This document shows positions 7,858 to 16,379 of a stretch of 64,000 nucleotides of DNA, piece after piece. This stretch comes from Pseudomonas sp. CAN1 (GTDB lineage Bacteria; Pseudomonadota; Gammaproteobacteria; Pseudomonadales; Pseudomonadaceae). Position numbers and translations under genes: made by a program. The DNA is taken from contig NZ_JASMRU010000005.1 in NCBI RefSeq assembly GCF_030462585.1, positions 108,589 to 172,588 on the forward strand, in the 5' to 3' direction. Each line of letters begins with the position of its first letter. The first letter of the stretch is position 1. Under the pieces are notes generated by a model that was not told the origin of the DNA, searched no databases, and saw only the letters and a list, made by a program, of their open reading frames with translations.

Positions 7858-8926
7858 TCAGAAAAGTGACCGCACCCACACCTGGATGGGGTAGAGGATG
7901 ATGCCAACTGTCAGGCCGATGTAGACCAAGTAACCAAGGGTCACCTGTGGGGCAACCAACTCGGCGGCTCTCTCAAAGTCGCTACCACGATACATCGCGG
8001 CCTGAATCGAGTTGAACGGCAGGGATTCCAGTCTGGTTTTGGCGCTGCGTGCGGCCATGAAGCGTAGGGACACGTCCCAGAACGCGGCTGCCGGCAATAC
8101 CGTCCAGACCATACCGAATAGGCAACCCAACGCCACCCAGACCGGTGTCGTGGCGACGGTCATCAGTACGCCATTGACCGCAGCCTCATGGGCGAACATC
8201 TGCACTTGCCCGCTGAGAAAGCCTGCGGCGTAACTCGCGGATGCCGAGGCGCTCCACCCGGCGCTAAATGCAACCCAAAGGAACGACAGGCCCCCCAGAG
8301 CCGCAGCCATATTGATGATGTGGGCGAAGCCATAGCCACCGAACCCACTGCAGTTGATCTGCAGCAAAGTGAGTGCCCCTGCCAAGCAACGCACGCGGCA
8401 GGAAGCACGTCACCAGCAGCAGGCCGGAAGCCAGCAACAGCAGACCTTCATGGCCATGCTCTTGGCCCTTCATTACAGCACGTGCCATATCGATGAACGG
8501 GAGCGCCAGGATCGCAGCGATAACACCCGACTTTGGCACAGACCAGATTTCTGCAAACCAGTTGCCGGTCAAGCTGCGGCGGTAGTAGTAACGGTAGGAT
8601 CGCTTCGTGATTGAGCGGCTAGTGCCCTCCTTCACCGCCACGCCGAACCAGCCGCTCGCAATAGCGATATAGGAAAGCAGGCGTCCAGTGCTGTTCATTG
8701 CCAGGGTTTGGGACGCCGAACTGTCCACCCACGGCAGCCGCACGCTCTGCCCAACCGGACGGGTCGCGCATTCCTCGGCAAAAGGATCAGCTAACTCATT
8801 GCATGGTATGAATCCACGCGGATAGAAGAAGCTCAGGGCACCGGACAGCGCTGCCCTCAGCAAGTGCATCGGCAGAGAAACCCCATACGACCAGAACGCC
8901 CACAGAATTGATCTGACTGCCGACAT
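7858..8926 (-). pseudogene. Multi-pass membrane protein split by a frameshift
   Basis: Two overlapping frames look like halves of one protein. The first starts at ATG 8926 behind a good AGGAG site and reads as membrane helices up to LLLLASGLLLVTCFLP, after which it turns arginine- and glycine-rich. The second (7858-8394, only a GTG start inside the overlap) continues with hydrophobic helices (ALGGLSFLWVAFSAG, TLGYLVYIGLTVGIILYPI). The switch is near 8380-8400. The joined protein would have about 350 residues and at least six helices. It resembles membrane proteins of integrative elements, but I cannot assign a family. Two genuinely overlapping genes are possible but less likely. Confidence 0.55.
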
Positions 8927-9102
8927 AGAAGCAACTCCTTTGCCTTCACTGAATTTGAGCGGTCGATTCAGCTCTGCTTTGCCGTCGATCAGCGATCCCC
9001 GCTCTGGTGCGAACCCAATTCATGGCGTGGCTCCCAGCAGGGAGATTCCAGCGAGCAAGCGAAGAACGACCTACGGTAGTAAGATCATAGTACACCCGCT
9101 TA

Positions 9103-9126
9103 ACTTAAGCAACTTACGTAAGCTTG
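9103..9126. promoter_or_regulatory. Operator-like site downstream of the RHH gene
   Basis: ACTTAAG (9103-9109) followed by AACTTACGTAAGCTTG (9111-9126), which contains the palindrome CTTACGTAAG. The same two elements recur upstream of the RHH gene at 9437-9465. It also lies about 180 bp upstream of the leftward membrane-protein gene (start 8926), so it could control that gene. The remaining bases of 8927-9199 show no gene. Confidence 0.5.
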
Positions 9127-9199
9127 TTTATTTTCCCCTGTAAAATTACCTGCACGAGGCCAACCTATTTTCCCAGGCACACCGCAAAGTTGACTCCAT

Positions 9200-9418
9200 T
9201 CATTCGCGACGAGCCTTATCCAGTAGGGCCACGAGCTGTTCTTCTGGCATTGCAGCCAACGCCGCGACACCAGCACGAACAACATCAGAACGAGAAGCTC
9301 GGAACCCCCGAGGAATCAGGCTTAGGCGATCAATTTCCTCACTGATCTGGTCTGTCAGCGAAAAGGTAACTCGCTTGAAGACTGCTGCGCTTTGGGCTGG
9401 GGCTTTCGAATTGGGCAT
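9200..9418 (-). CDS. Ribbon-helix-helix (CopG/Arc-type) regulator
   Basis: 72 aa from ATG 9418. The segment FKRVTFSLTDQISEEIDRLS followed by SRSDVVRAGVAAL is the beta-strand/helix/helix pattern of ribbon-helix-helix DNA-binding proteins, which act as dimers on short palindromes. Earlier in-frame starts were not used because they would lie within the operator-like repeats. Near-identical palindromic sites flank the gene (9103-9126 and 9437-9465), suggesting autoregulation. Without a neighbouring toxin gene an antitoxin role is not supported, although the Fic remnant just upstream, facing away, is of note. Confidence 0.75.
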   Translation of the reverse strand: MPNSKAPAQSAAVFKRVTFSLTDQISEEIDRLSLIPRGFRASRSDVVRAGVAALAAMPEEQLVALLDKARRE

Positions 9419-9436
9419 GGTGACTCTCGAGAAGTT

Positions 9437-9465
9437 ACTTAAGAGTCGCAACTTACGTAATCTTG
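9437..9465. promoter_or_regulatory. Operator-like site upstream of the RHH gene
   Basis: ACTTAAG (9437-9443) and CAACTTACGTAATCTTG (9449-9465) repeat the motifs found at 9103-9126. The site sits 20-50 bp before the RHH start codon, where an autorepressor would bind. Confidence 0.55.
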
Positions 9466-9516
9466 ACACGCATTTCAATCACCGCACCTGCGCCATAGCG
9501 ATGAGCAACCGAAGGA

Positions 9517-10063
9517 CTGCCCCGTTTATACGTGCCGGCATTGTGCACATCTAGTTCGTTACCCTGCCCCTTCGATGATGGCAACGACCGCCCTAAGCGC
9601 GCCATCACCGACCAGGCACTAGCTCAGGACGAGCAGCAGGCCATCCGATTTACGCCATGTCGGCGAGCCTCTGGACGACCGGGCCGGCTATTACCGCATT
9701 CTGGAAGCGAGCCAGAGAGGCACGTTGGATATCACTGCTTGGCTGCAATGGTTCCTCGCAACGCCGGTCAAGAGCAGGAGCAGGCCCTTGCTCGCATCGA
9801 CCGTCTGCTGGTCAAGCCACACTTCTGCAGCCAAACCTTATCTGCCGAACAGATCAAAGCGCTTAATCGCCTGCTCGATGGCGGCGAACTGGGGTTCCAG
9901 AACGGCAACAGTGCTTCTCTATACCTAGCCGTAGCCAGGTCTCGAAAGCTACCGCCACGCGCCATCTGAGCGATCTTGTCGAGTAGCGCTGTCTTGCCGG
10001 CTACCAGGCGGCGGGCGCAGCACTCGTTACCCAATACAGCACTTGGCAAACGCTCAGGGCTGA
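9517..10063 (+). pseudogene. Fic-family (cell filamentation/AMPylase) protein remnant
   Basis: Pieces of one Fic protein are spread over three frames. A region resembling the Fic core (RTAPFIRAGIVHI, stop, FVTL) is followed by PFDDGNDRPKRAITDQALAQ, a decayed HPFxDGNGR AMPylation motif in which H reads as C and the second G as D. Then come GYYRILEASQRGTLDITAWL, LSAEQIKALNRLLDGGELGF, VSKATATRHLSDLVE plus a stop, and LPGGGRSTRYPIQ, ending at TGA 10061-10063. The N-terminal part is missing. With at least three frameshifts, two stops and a damaged catalytic motif, it cannot be functional. Confidence 0.75.
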
Positions 10064-10168
10064 CACCGCAGCAACAAAGTAGCGCGCCAGAAACACTGCA
10101 ATACCATCGTGCCATTACGCTAAGTTTCGGTACTATCCAGTTAACTCAGGATTACCCAGAGACAGGAA

Positions 10169-10939
10169 ATGGACTTCACTCCCATCATCGCGCAGTTCTG
10201 GGGCACGCTGGGCTGGTTTATTCCGGCTGCACTGCTGATCAGCTTGCTTAAGTCGCCATGGGCGAAGGGCCATATTGGCGAACTCCTGGTGCGGTTCTTC
10301 GCCCATTGGCAGTTGGACAAGCAAACCTACCGTCGCCTGCACAATGTCACCCTGAACACGCCAGACGGCACAACGCAAATCGACCAAGTATTCCTCTCGC
10401 CCTACGGCATCTTCGCACTGGAAACGAAGAACATGAGCGGCTGGATCTTCGGCAGCGAGAAGCAAGCGCAATGGACTCAGAAGCTCTACAAACGCACCTT
10501 CAAATTCCAGAACCCGCTGCGGCAGAACTACAAGCACCTCAAAGCCCTGGAAGCCGCCCTTGGCGTTAACCCCGAGCACCTGCACTCGGTAATCACCTTT
10601 GTCGGCGGCAGCACCTTCAAAACCGAAGTGCCAGCCAACGTGACCCAGGGCATCGGCTTTATTCGCTATATCAAGTCATTCGAGCAGGCAGTATTCAGCG
10701 AGGCTGAAGTCGACGCCATGCTGCATACCCTGCAAACCGGCCGCCGCGCACCGACCCTCGCCACCCACCGCGAGCACGTGCAAAACCTCAAGCTCCGTAG
10801 CGATCCGACAGCTGAGCGGCAATGTCCGAAATGTGGCAGTGCACTGCTGATCCGCACCGTGAAGTCAGGGCCGAAAGCGGGGCAGCAATTCTGGGGCTGC
10901 TCGGCGTTCCCTAAATGCCGGACTATGCAGAATCTTTGA
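10169..10939 (+). CDS. NERD-domain nuclease-like protein with N-terminal membrane anchor and C-terminal zinc finger
   Basis: 256 aa. A membrane helix covers about residues 8-27. The NERD (nuclease-related) domain follows: GHIGE with E38, TQIDQVFLSPYGIFALETKN with D72, E85 and K87 in the order of a restriction-like E-D-ExK site. The C-terminal CPKCGSALLIRTVKSG...FWGCSAFPKC is a topoisomerase-type four-cysteine zinc finger that binds single-stranded nucleic acid. ATG 10169 follows an AGGAA site. Likely a membrane-tethered nuclease. Its position before a SIR2 gene in a defence-rich island suggests defence, which is inference. Confidence 0.8.
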   Translation: MDFTPIIAQFWGTLGWFIPAALLISLLKSPWAKGHIGELLVRFFAHWQLDKQTYRRLHNVTLNTPDGTTQIDQVFLSPYGIFALETKNMSGWIFGSEKQAQWTQKLYKRTFKFQNPLRQNYKHLKALEAALGVNPEHLHSVITFVGGSTFKTEVPANVTQGIGFIRYIKSFEQAVFSEAEVDAMLHTLQTGRRAPTLATHREHVQNLKLRSDPTAERQCPKCGSALLIRTVKSGPKAGQQFWGCSAFPKCRTMQNL

Positions 10940-11019
10940 GAGGTAGAGCAGTGAGACGATCAAGATGGTTCCCGTCAAAGAATAAATCTGCCCCCCTTAA
11001 CTCTTCCGGGGCTCTCTGA

Positions 11020-14000
11020 ATGCAGTTTGTCCGCCAAGGCCCCGACATTCCTGAACGCCTGCTGCAGGCGCATGAGGACGGACGTGTCGTATTCTTTTGC
11101 GGTGCAGGCATCTCATACCCCGCGCGCTTGCCGGGCTTCGCCGGGCTGGTAACGAAGGTGTATGAAGCCCTGGGTGCCACACCCAACGCGGTGCAGCAGG
11201 CAGCAATCAAGGCCGGGCAGTTCGACACCGCCATCGGCCTGCTGGAAGCGGACATCGTCGGCGGCCGCGAGACGGTGCGCCGGGCGATGACCGGCATCCT
11301 GACACCCAATCTCAGCGCCCCAAACGCGACTGCAACCCATGACGCCTTGCTGACACTGAGCAAGTGCCGTAATGGCCATACCCGCCTCATCACTACCAAC
11401 TTCGATCGTCTGTTCGAGGAGGTGATTTCGGTGAAGTCCCTGCCCATCAACCAGTTTCAGGCGCCACTGCTGCCGGTGCCGAAGAACCGCTGGGATGGGC
11501 TGGTGTATCTGCATGGCCTGCTTGGTACCACACCGACCGCGAGCGAGCTGGATCGTCTGGTCGTCTCCAGCGGAGATTTCGGCCTGGCCTATCTCAACGA
11601 GCGCTGGGCGGCACGTTTCGTTAGCGAGCTGCTCCGCAACTACACCGTATGCTTCGTCGGTTACAGCATCAACGACCCCGTGCTGCGCTACATGATGGAC
11701 GCGCTCGCCGCCGACCGCCTGCTGGGTGAGTCACCGCCGGAGATGTTCGCCTTCGGAAGTTTCTCCAAAGGCAAGGAAGAGGAACGGAGCAACGAGTGGC
11801 GTGCCAAGAACGTCACACCCATCCTCTACCGCGAGCACAACCGGCATGCCTACCTGCACAAGACCCTGCGCGCGTGGGCCGAAACCTACCGGGACGGCGT
11901 GCGCGGCAAGGAGCGCATTGTGGTCGAATGCGCCATGGCCCGCCCCTTGGCAAGCACCCGGCAGGACGACTTCGTCGGGCGCCTGCTGTGGGCTCTGAGC
12001 GATCCTGGCGGGCTGCCCGCCAGGCGCTTTGCCGATCTGGACCCGGTGCCATTACTGGATTGGCTGGAGCCGCTGAGCGAGGGACGCTACCGGCATGCCG
12101 ACCTGGGCCGCTTCGGTGTCCCGCCCAGAACGACCGTAGATGAAAAGCTCACCTTCAGCCTGACTCGCCGACCTTCGCCGTATTCGCTCGCACCGTCGAT
12201 GTGTATCGTTGATGCCGGTGCGCGCGGCAGCCGCTGGGACGAGGTGATGCGGCAACTGGCGCGATGGCTGACCCGTCATCTGAACGACCCGGCGCTGCTG
12301 CTTTGGTTGGTCAAGCACGGCGGGCAGCTTCATGACGATCTAATCTGGTCAATCGAACACCGTCTGGACGAGCTGGCCAAGCTTGAACGTGACGGCAACA
12401 CCGCCGAGTTGGCGCACATTCGTGAGGGCGCACCCAACGCGATCCCCAGCCCGCTGATGCACACCCTATGGCGGCTTCTGCTAACCGGACGCGTGAAATC
12501 ATGGCTGCGCGACTTCGACTTGTACCGCTGGATCGACCGATTCAAGCGCGATGGGCTCAGCGCTACCCTGCGCCTGGAACTACGGGAGATGCTGACACCT
12601 CGCGTATCGTTACGCGAACCGTTCCGCTGGCACACCGAGGAAGGTGAAAGCCGCGAGCCGAAGCGCATCAAGGACCTGGTGGAATGGGAGATCGTGCTGT
12701 CGACGGAGCATGTCCATTCCGGCCTGCGCGATCTGCCAAGGGATGAGCGCTGGGACGCCGCATTACCGGAGCTGCTGTCCGATGTCAGTGCCTTGTTACG
12801 CGACGCGCTTGATCTCATGCGCGAACTTGGCAGTGTCGAGGACAGGAGCGACCTGTCCTACATGCATCAACCCTCGATCAGTGAACACTCACAGAACCGG
12901 GATTTCCACGACTGGACCGCATTGATCGACCTGACTCGAGATGCGTGGCTCGCCACTGTTGCGCAATCGCCTACGCGGGCAGCACTGGTGGCGCAGTCCT
13001 GGTGGCACACGCCCTATCCACTGTTCCGGCGCCTCGCCTTCTTTGCTGCCGCGCAGGGAGACGTGATACCCCATCGCCAGGCACTCGGCTGGCTGCTAGC
13101 CGACGAGCACTGGTGGCTGTGGTCGGTGGAAACCGAACGGGAAGCCATACGCTTGCTGGTAGCGATGGCGCCACACCTCGATGAAGGGATGCTACTGGAA
13201 CTGGAGCAGGCCGTACTCGCCGGGCCTCCGCGCGACATGTTCAGGGACGACATCGAGCCGGAGCGCTGGACTCGTATCGCAGACCGCGAAATCTGGCTCC
13301 GACTGGCAAAGATCGCCGAGGCCGGCGCGGTCTTGGGTGCTGACGGCAACCAGCGGCTAACGGGGCTTTTGACACGATATCCAGAGTGGACCCTGGCGGC
13401 GGATCAGCGCGATGAATTTCCATACTGGATTGGGAGTGACTGGGTCGGAGACAGGGACCCATGGCGGGATTTCGTATCAATACCTCGCAGCAGGCGCGGG
13501 TTGCTGAACTACTTGATTGCAAACCCGGTACTGCCCGAGTCCAAACAAGATGACTGGCGAGAGCGGTGCAAAGATAGCTTCCAAGCCACTGCATATGCCT
13601 TATGCCACCTAGCAAGACAAAATATCTGGCCAAATGATCGCTGGCGGGACGCTTTACAGGCGTGGTCAGAAGAGGAACTACAAAACTGCTCTTGGCGGTA
13701 CATGGCCCCATTCTTGGTCAATGCTCCAGATGTCATGCTGCAGACCCTAAGCCACGGCGTCAGCTGGTGGCTGCAGGCTATTGCTAAGACCTTCGAAGGC
13801 CACGAAGCACTCTTCTTCGTGCTCGCTCGCCGTATCCTGACTCAAGATCATCAGGACGGCGTCAATACCGACGAACCAGTAATGCGCGCCATCAACCATC
13901 CCGTGGGCCACGTCACCGAAGCATTGCTGCGCTGGTGGTATCGACGCTCGCTGGAGGATGGGCACGGCTTGCCGGAAGTACTCAAGCCCACACTCACCGA

Positions 14001-14820
14001 ACTTTGCGACACCCGTATCGACAAGTTCCGACATGGCCGCGTATTGCTGGCAGCCCATATCATTGCGTTGTTCCGCGTAGACGAGGATTGGGCAACGCAA
14101 CACCTGTTGCCGCTTTTCGAGTGGCAGCGCTCCGAAGCCGAAGCACGTGCGGCGTGGGAGGGTTTCCTATGGTCACCGCGTCTGTACCGGCCCTTGATGG
14201 AAATGCTCAAGACGGCTTTCCTCGAGACCGCGCGCCACTATGCGGCATTGGGCAAGCACGACGAGCAATACGCATCGTTGCTGACATTCGCCGCCCTCGA
14301 TCCGGGTGACACGTTCACCACTGCTGAGCTGTCGGCCGCGACACGTTCACTACCTCTGGACGGTCTGCATAGCTCAGCGCAAGCTCTGGTGAGAGCGCTA
14401 GAGGGTGCGGGCGATCAACGAGCCGACTACTGGACCAACCGGGTTGTCCCTTACCTCCATGCTATCTGGCCCAAAACCCGGGACAACATTTCACCCGCCA
14501 TTGCCGAAAGCCTCGGCCGCCTGTGCGTAGCGGCACAAGACGCGTTCCCCGAAGCCTTGGCGCTGCTCCGCGCCTGGCTGCAATCGCTGCCCCACCCCGA
14601 CTACCTGGTGCATCGTCTTCATGACGCCGCTCTTTGCGGCAAGTACCCAGAGCAGGCGCTGGACTTTCTGAGCCTGGTGATAGGAGATCAGACCCAATGG
14701 CCACCGAGCAACCTCGACGCCTGCCTTGAGGCGATACGGACATCCGCGCCGGAACTCGCGGCTGACCCGCGTTTTGAGCAACTGATGGCGTATTTACGCA
14801 GACATGGAAGAGTGGGATAG
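11020..14820 (+). CDS. Large SIR2-domain protein, anti-phage sirtuin type
   Basis: 1266 aa. The N-terminal SIR2-like NADase domain shows VVFFCGAGIS (23-32), LITTNFDRLFEE (123-134), VYLHG with H165 as the probable catalytic residue, and VGYSINDPVLRYMMDAL (213-229). The following 1000 residues are helical and tryptophan-rich. The C-terminal part resembles DUF4020, which I associate with defence-associated sirtuins. Members of this class deplete NAD+ on phage infection and stop phage spread by killing the cell. The protein needs no partner gene, although the NERD nuclease ends 80 bp upstream on the same strand. The ribosome-binding site before ATG 11020 is weak. Confidence 0.85.
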   Translation: MQFVRQGPDIPERLLQAHEDGRVVFFCGAGISYPARLPGFAGLVTKVYEALGATPNAVQQAAIKAGQFDTAIGLLEADIVGGRETVRRAMTGILTPNLSAPNATATHDALLTLSKCRNGHTRLITTNFDRLFEEVISVKSLPINQFQAPLLPVPKNRWDGLVYLHGLLGTTPTASELDRLVVSSGDFGLAYLNERWAARFVSELLRNYTVCFVGYSINDPVLRYMMDALAADRLLGESPPEMFAFGSFSKGKEEERSNEWRAKNVTPILYREHNRHAYLHKTLRAWAETYRDGVRGKERIVVECAMARPLASTRQDDFVGRLLWALSDPGGLPARRFADLDPVPLLDWLEPLSEGRYRHADLGRFGVPPRTTVDEKLTFSLTRRPSPYSLAPSMCIVDAGARGSRWDEVMRQLARWLTRHLNDPALLLWLVKHGGQLHDDLIWSIEHRLDELAKLERDGNTAELAHIREGAPNAIPSPLMHTLWRLLLTGRVKSWLRDFDLYRWIDRFKRDGLSATLRLELREMLTPRVSLREPFRWHTEEGESREPKRIKDLVEWEIVLSTEHVHSGLRDLPRDERWDAALPELLSDVSALLRDALDLMRELGSVEDRSDLSYMHQPSISEHSQNRDFHDWTALIDLTRDAWLATVAQSPTRAALVAQSWWHTPYPLFRRLAFFAAAQGDVIPHRQALGWLLADEHWWLWSVETEREAIRLLVAMAPHLDEGMLLELEQAVLAGPPRDMFRDDIEPERWTRIADREIWLRLAKIAEAGAVLGADGNQRLTGLLTRYPEWTLAADQRDEFPYWIGSDWVGDRDPWRDFVSIPRSRRGLLNYLIANPVLPESKQDDWRERCKDSFQATAYALCHLARQNIWPNDRWRDALQAWSEEELQNCSWRYMAPFLVNAPDVMLQTLSHGVSWWLQAIAKTFEGHEALFFVLARRILTQDHQDGVNTDEPVMRAINHPVGHVTEALLRWWYRRSLEDGHGLPEVLKPTLTELCDTRIDKFRHGRVLLAAHIIALFRVDEDWATQHLLPLFEWQRSEAEARAAWEGFLWSPRLYRPLMEMLKTAFLETARHYAALGKHDEQYASLLTFAALDPGDTFTTAELSAATRSLPLDGLHSSAQALVRALEGAGDQRADYWTNRVVPYLHAIWPKTRDNISPAIAESLGRLCVAAQDAFPEALALLRAWLQSLPHPDYLVHRLHDAALCGKYPEQALDFLSLVIGDQTQWPPSNLDACLEAIRTSAPELAADPRFEQLMAYLRRHGRVG

Positions 14821-14885
14821 GACTGGGCTCCCCCTCTTTCACCCTCTGGCGTCGAACCTGCAGCACGGCAGCTATCAGTCAAACA

Positions 14886-14909
14886 CCCCCTGGATTTCAT
14901 CCAAGGGGG
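14886..14909 (+). terminator. Hairpin after the SIR2 gene
   Basis: CCCCCTGGA and TCCAAGGGGG pair around a short loop 66 bp after the SIR2 stop, followed by ATTCTT. Probable terminator. The rest of 14821-15187 has no supportable gene, only a very short MLTDKSPFSTARLIAWFLKP reading frame near 14975 that may be a remnant. Confidence 0.5.
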
Positions 14910-15187
14910 CATTCTTGCCGGCACGACTGCGAAATCGCAGTCAAAGCCACCTAAAACTCGCACGTAGACCATCATGCTTACCGACAAGTCGCCCTTCTCA
15001 ACGGCCAGGCTGATCGCTTGGTTTCTGAAGCCTTAACGGTACAAAAAACAGTACACTGGCGGTACAGTGCCCAGCTTTTACAGATTTCACTAAATTACGC
15101 TTAACCAGCTCTACGGCGCAACTTTCAGCTAACTGTACCTGCGCTGAACTACGCCCGATTTCACTGGGCTTGCAGCATTTCTAGGCA

Positions 15188-15233
15188 ACTCATAATCCTT
15201 TGGTCCACGGTTCAAGTCCGTGTGGGCCCACCA
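15188..15233 (+). other. Island attachment site: 3' fragment of tRNA-Met (CAT)
   Basis: The sequence matches the 3' half of an elongator tRNA-Met: anticodon loop CTCATAA (15189-15195), T-stem CACGG/CCGTG (15206-15210 and 15218-15222) around TTCAAGT, 3' acceptor strand TGGGCCC (15223-15229), then A and the encoded CCA (15231-15233). Bases before 15188 do not form the 5' half. This is the duplicated end left when an island integrates into the 3' end of a tRNA gene. It marks the right edge of the island and predicts an intact tRNA-Met to the left of the window. Confidence 0.85.
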
Positions 15234-15243
15234 CCCTTTCAGC

Positions 15244-15271
15244 AAAAAGCCGCGCAGATGCGCGGCTTTTT
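15244..15271 (+). terminator. Intrinsic terminator of the original tRNA-Met gene
   Basis: AAAAAGCCGCGC and GCGCGGCTTTTT form a perfect 12-bp stem with an AGAT loop ten bases after the tRNA fragment. It now serves nothing obvious on the plus strand, but can also stop leftward transcription from the antitoxin gene that ends at 15293. Confidence 0.85.
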
Positions 15272-15292
15272 CGTTTCTGGCCTCACCAGTGT

Positions 15293-15583
15293 CTATTCGC
15301 GAAGCGCTGCGAGCACATGCTCTGGATCGTTATGGATCGCGCGCAGCAGCGCCCTGGCAGGACCGTCCGGCTCGCGACGCCCCTGCTCCCAATTGCGCAA
15401 CGTGCCCACCGCCACGTCGATTGTCCGGGCGAACGCGACCTGGGAAAGGCCTGTCGCCTTGCGGATGCTGCGCACCTGAAATGCATCGACGTGGAAAACC
15501 CGGGAGGGCTCGCGCGCGCGACTCTCGATCTCGTTCATTTGCTCCATGCTTTCAACGAGCCGGTCGAAGAGACGTTTTTCCAT
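15293..15583 (-). CDS. Antitoxin, XRE-family HTH (HigA/NadS type)
   Basis: 96 aa from ATG 15583, chosen because it overlaps the toxin stop by one base (TGATG). The helix-turn-helix is FQVRSIRKATGLSQVAFART then VAVGTLRNWEQGRREPDGPA, a NadS-like pattern. It should bind and neutralise the toxin and repress the shared promoter. The toxin-first order is the HigBA order. Confidence 0.85.
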   Translation of the reverse strand: MEKRLFDRLVESMEQMNEIESRAREPSRVFHVDAFQVRSIRKATGLSQVAFARTIDVAVGTLRNWEQGRREPDGPARALLRAIHNDPEHVLAALRE

Positions 15584-15900
15584 CACTGCCACCCTTGGTT
15601 CAGTTTGCGGAGCAGGCCTTTCTCCAGCTCCGTGAGATTGTCCTTGGCACCCTTGCGGTAGATCAGCAGCAGGCGAATCTGACTGGCTAGGCAGAGGCAG
15701 TAGTAGTAGATCACCCGCACACCTCCGCGCTTACCCTTTCCTCCGCAGGTCCACCGAACCTTGCGCAGTCCGCCCGTTCCCACAATGACGTCACCGACTT
15801 CCGGATTCGCGGCGAGATACCGCTGAAATTGCCGATACTCCTCGTCGCTCAAATGCTCATGCAGGTCTTCGGTGAAAACCGGCGTCTCGATGAAGATCAT
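15583..15900 (-). CDS. Toxin, RelE/HigB-type mRNA interferase
   Basis: 105 aa. The motifs MIFIETPVFTEDLHEHLSDE, GTGGLRKVRWTCGGKGKRGG and VRVIYYYCLCLASQIRLLLI...YRKGAKDNLTELEKGLLRKL are typical of RelE/HigB-like toxins of the NadS operon type. These cleave mRNA, usually on the ribosome. The gene precedes its antitoxin and has its own promoter and operator (15919-15969). It lies just outside the island's att site, on the chromosome side. Confidence 0.85.
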   Translation of the reverse strand: MIFIETPVFTEDLHEHLSDEEYRQFQRYLAANPEVGDVIVGTGGLRKVRWTCGGKGKRGGVRVIYYYCLCLASQIRLLLIYRKGAKDNLTELEKGLLRKLNQGWQ

Positions 15901-15918
15901 GACATTCCTGTCAGCACA

Positions 15919-15969
15919 ACTACGCCAATGGCGCAGTCACACTATAGAAATTCAAACCTGCAGCCTCAA
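15919..15969 (-). promoter_or_regulatory. Promoter and palindromic operator of the toxin-antitoxin operon
   Basis: Reading leftwards, TTGAGG (15969-15964) and TATAGT (15946-15941) are separated by 17 bp, a good sigma-70 promoter. Immediately downstream is the 19-bp near-palindrome ACTGCGCCATTGGCGTAGT (15937-15919; 8 of 9 positions paired around the centre), placed where an antitoxin complex would repress. Confidence 0.65.
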
Positions 15970-16132
15970 GGTCGAATCAGACCGATGGAGCATCCGTTGG
16001 TCCTTGCGCCACCCCAGGCCGCGTATTTCGCCATGGCAAATGATGCAGCCGAGCAATGGCCGGCAAATCAAGAATCGCCCTACGCCCCAACTGCATTGCT
16101 GTCCTACAGGGGCTCTGCGTAGCGTTCTGCCT

Positions 16133-16327
16133 GCCACGGTTCGCCGTGGCCAGGAGTGGAATCCTGAAGACATGGGAGGACGGCAATGCACACGCTATGG
16201 CGGATAACGCTGCCTGTAAGACTCAGCGTCTTCCGGCACTCCATGGCGGACCGTGTAAGGCGGGCTTCGGCTCGACCGGGTTTTCGTCCTCTAGATGTCT
16301 CGGTATTCCACCCTTGCACGGTCCGCC
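16133..16327 (+). ncRNA. Candidate structured RNA or leader before the BRO-N gene
   Basis: GCCACGG-TTCG-CCGTGGC (16133-16150) is a 7-bp hairpin with a stable UUCG tetraloop. Further on, GGCGGACCGTG (16245-16255) pairs perfectly with CACGGTCCGCC (16317-16327), enclosing 61 nt. Both structures precede the BRO-N ATG at 16380 on the same strand. There is no coding potential I trust here. It could be a 5' leader, a small RNA or a decayed element. Confidence 0.4.
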
Positions 16328-16379
16328 TCCCTCTGTGGTTGTTCGGGCGGCGGCTTCTGGACGTACATGGAGTAACAGC

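Noticed and set aside
10133-10585. 150-codon minus-strand frame
   Set aside because: Antisense to the NERD gene, whose active-site motifs are intact.
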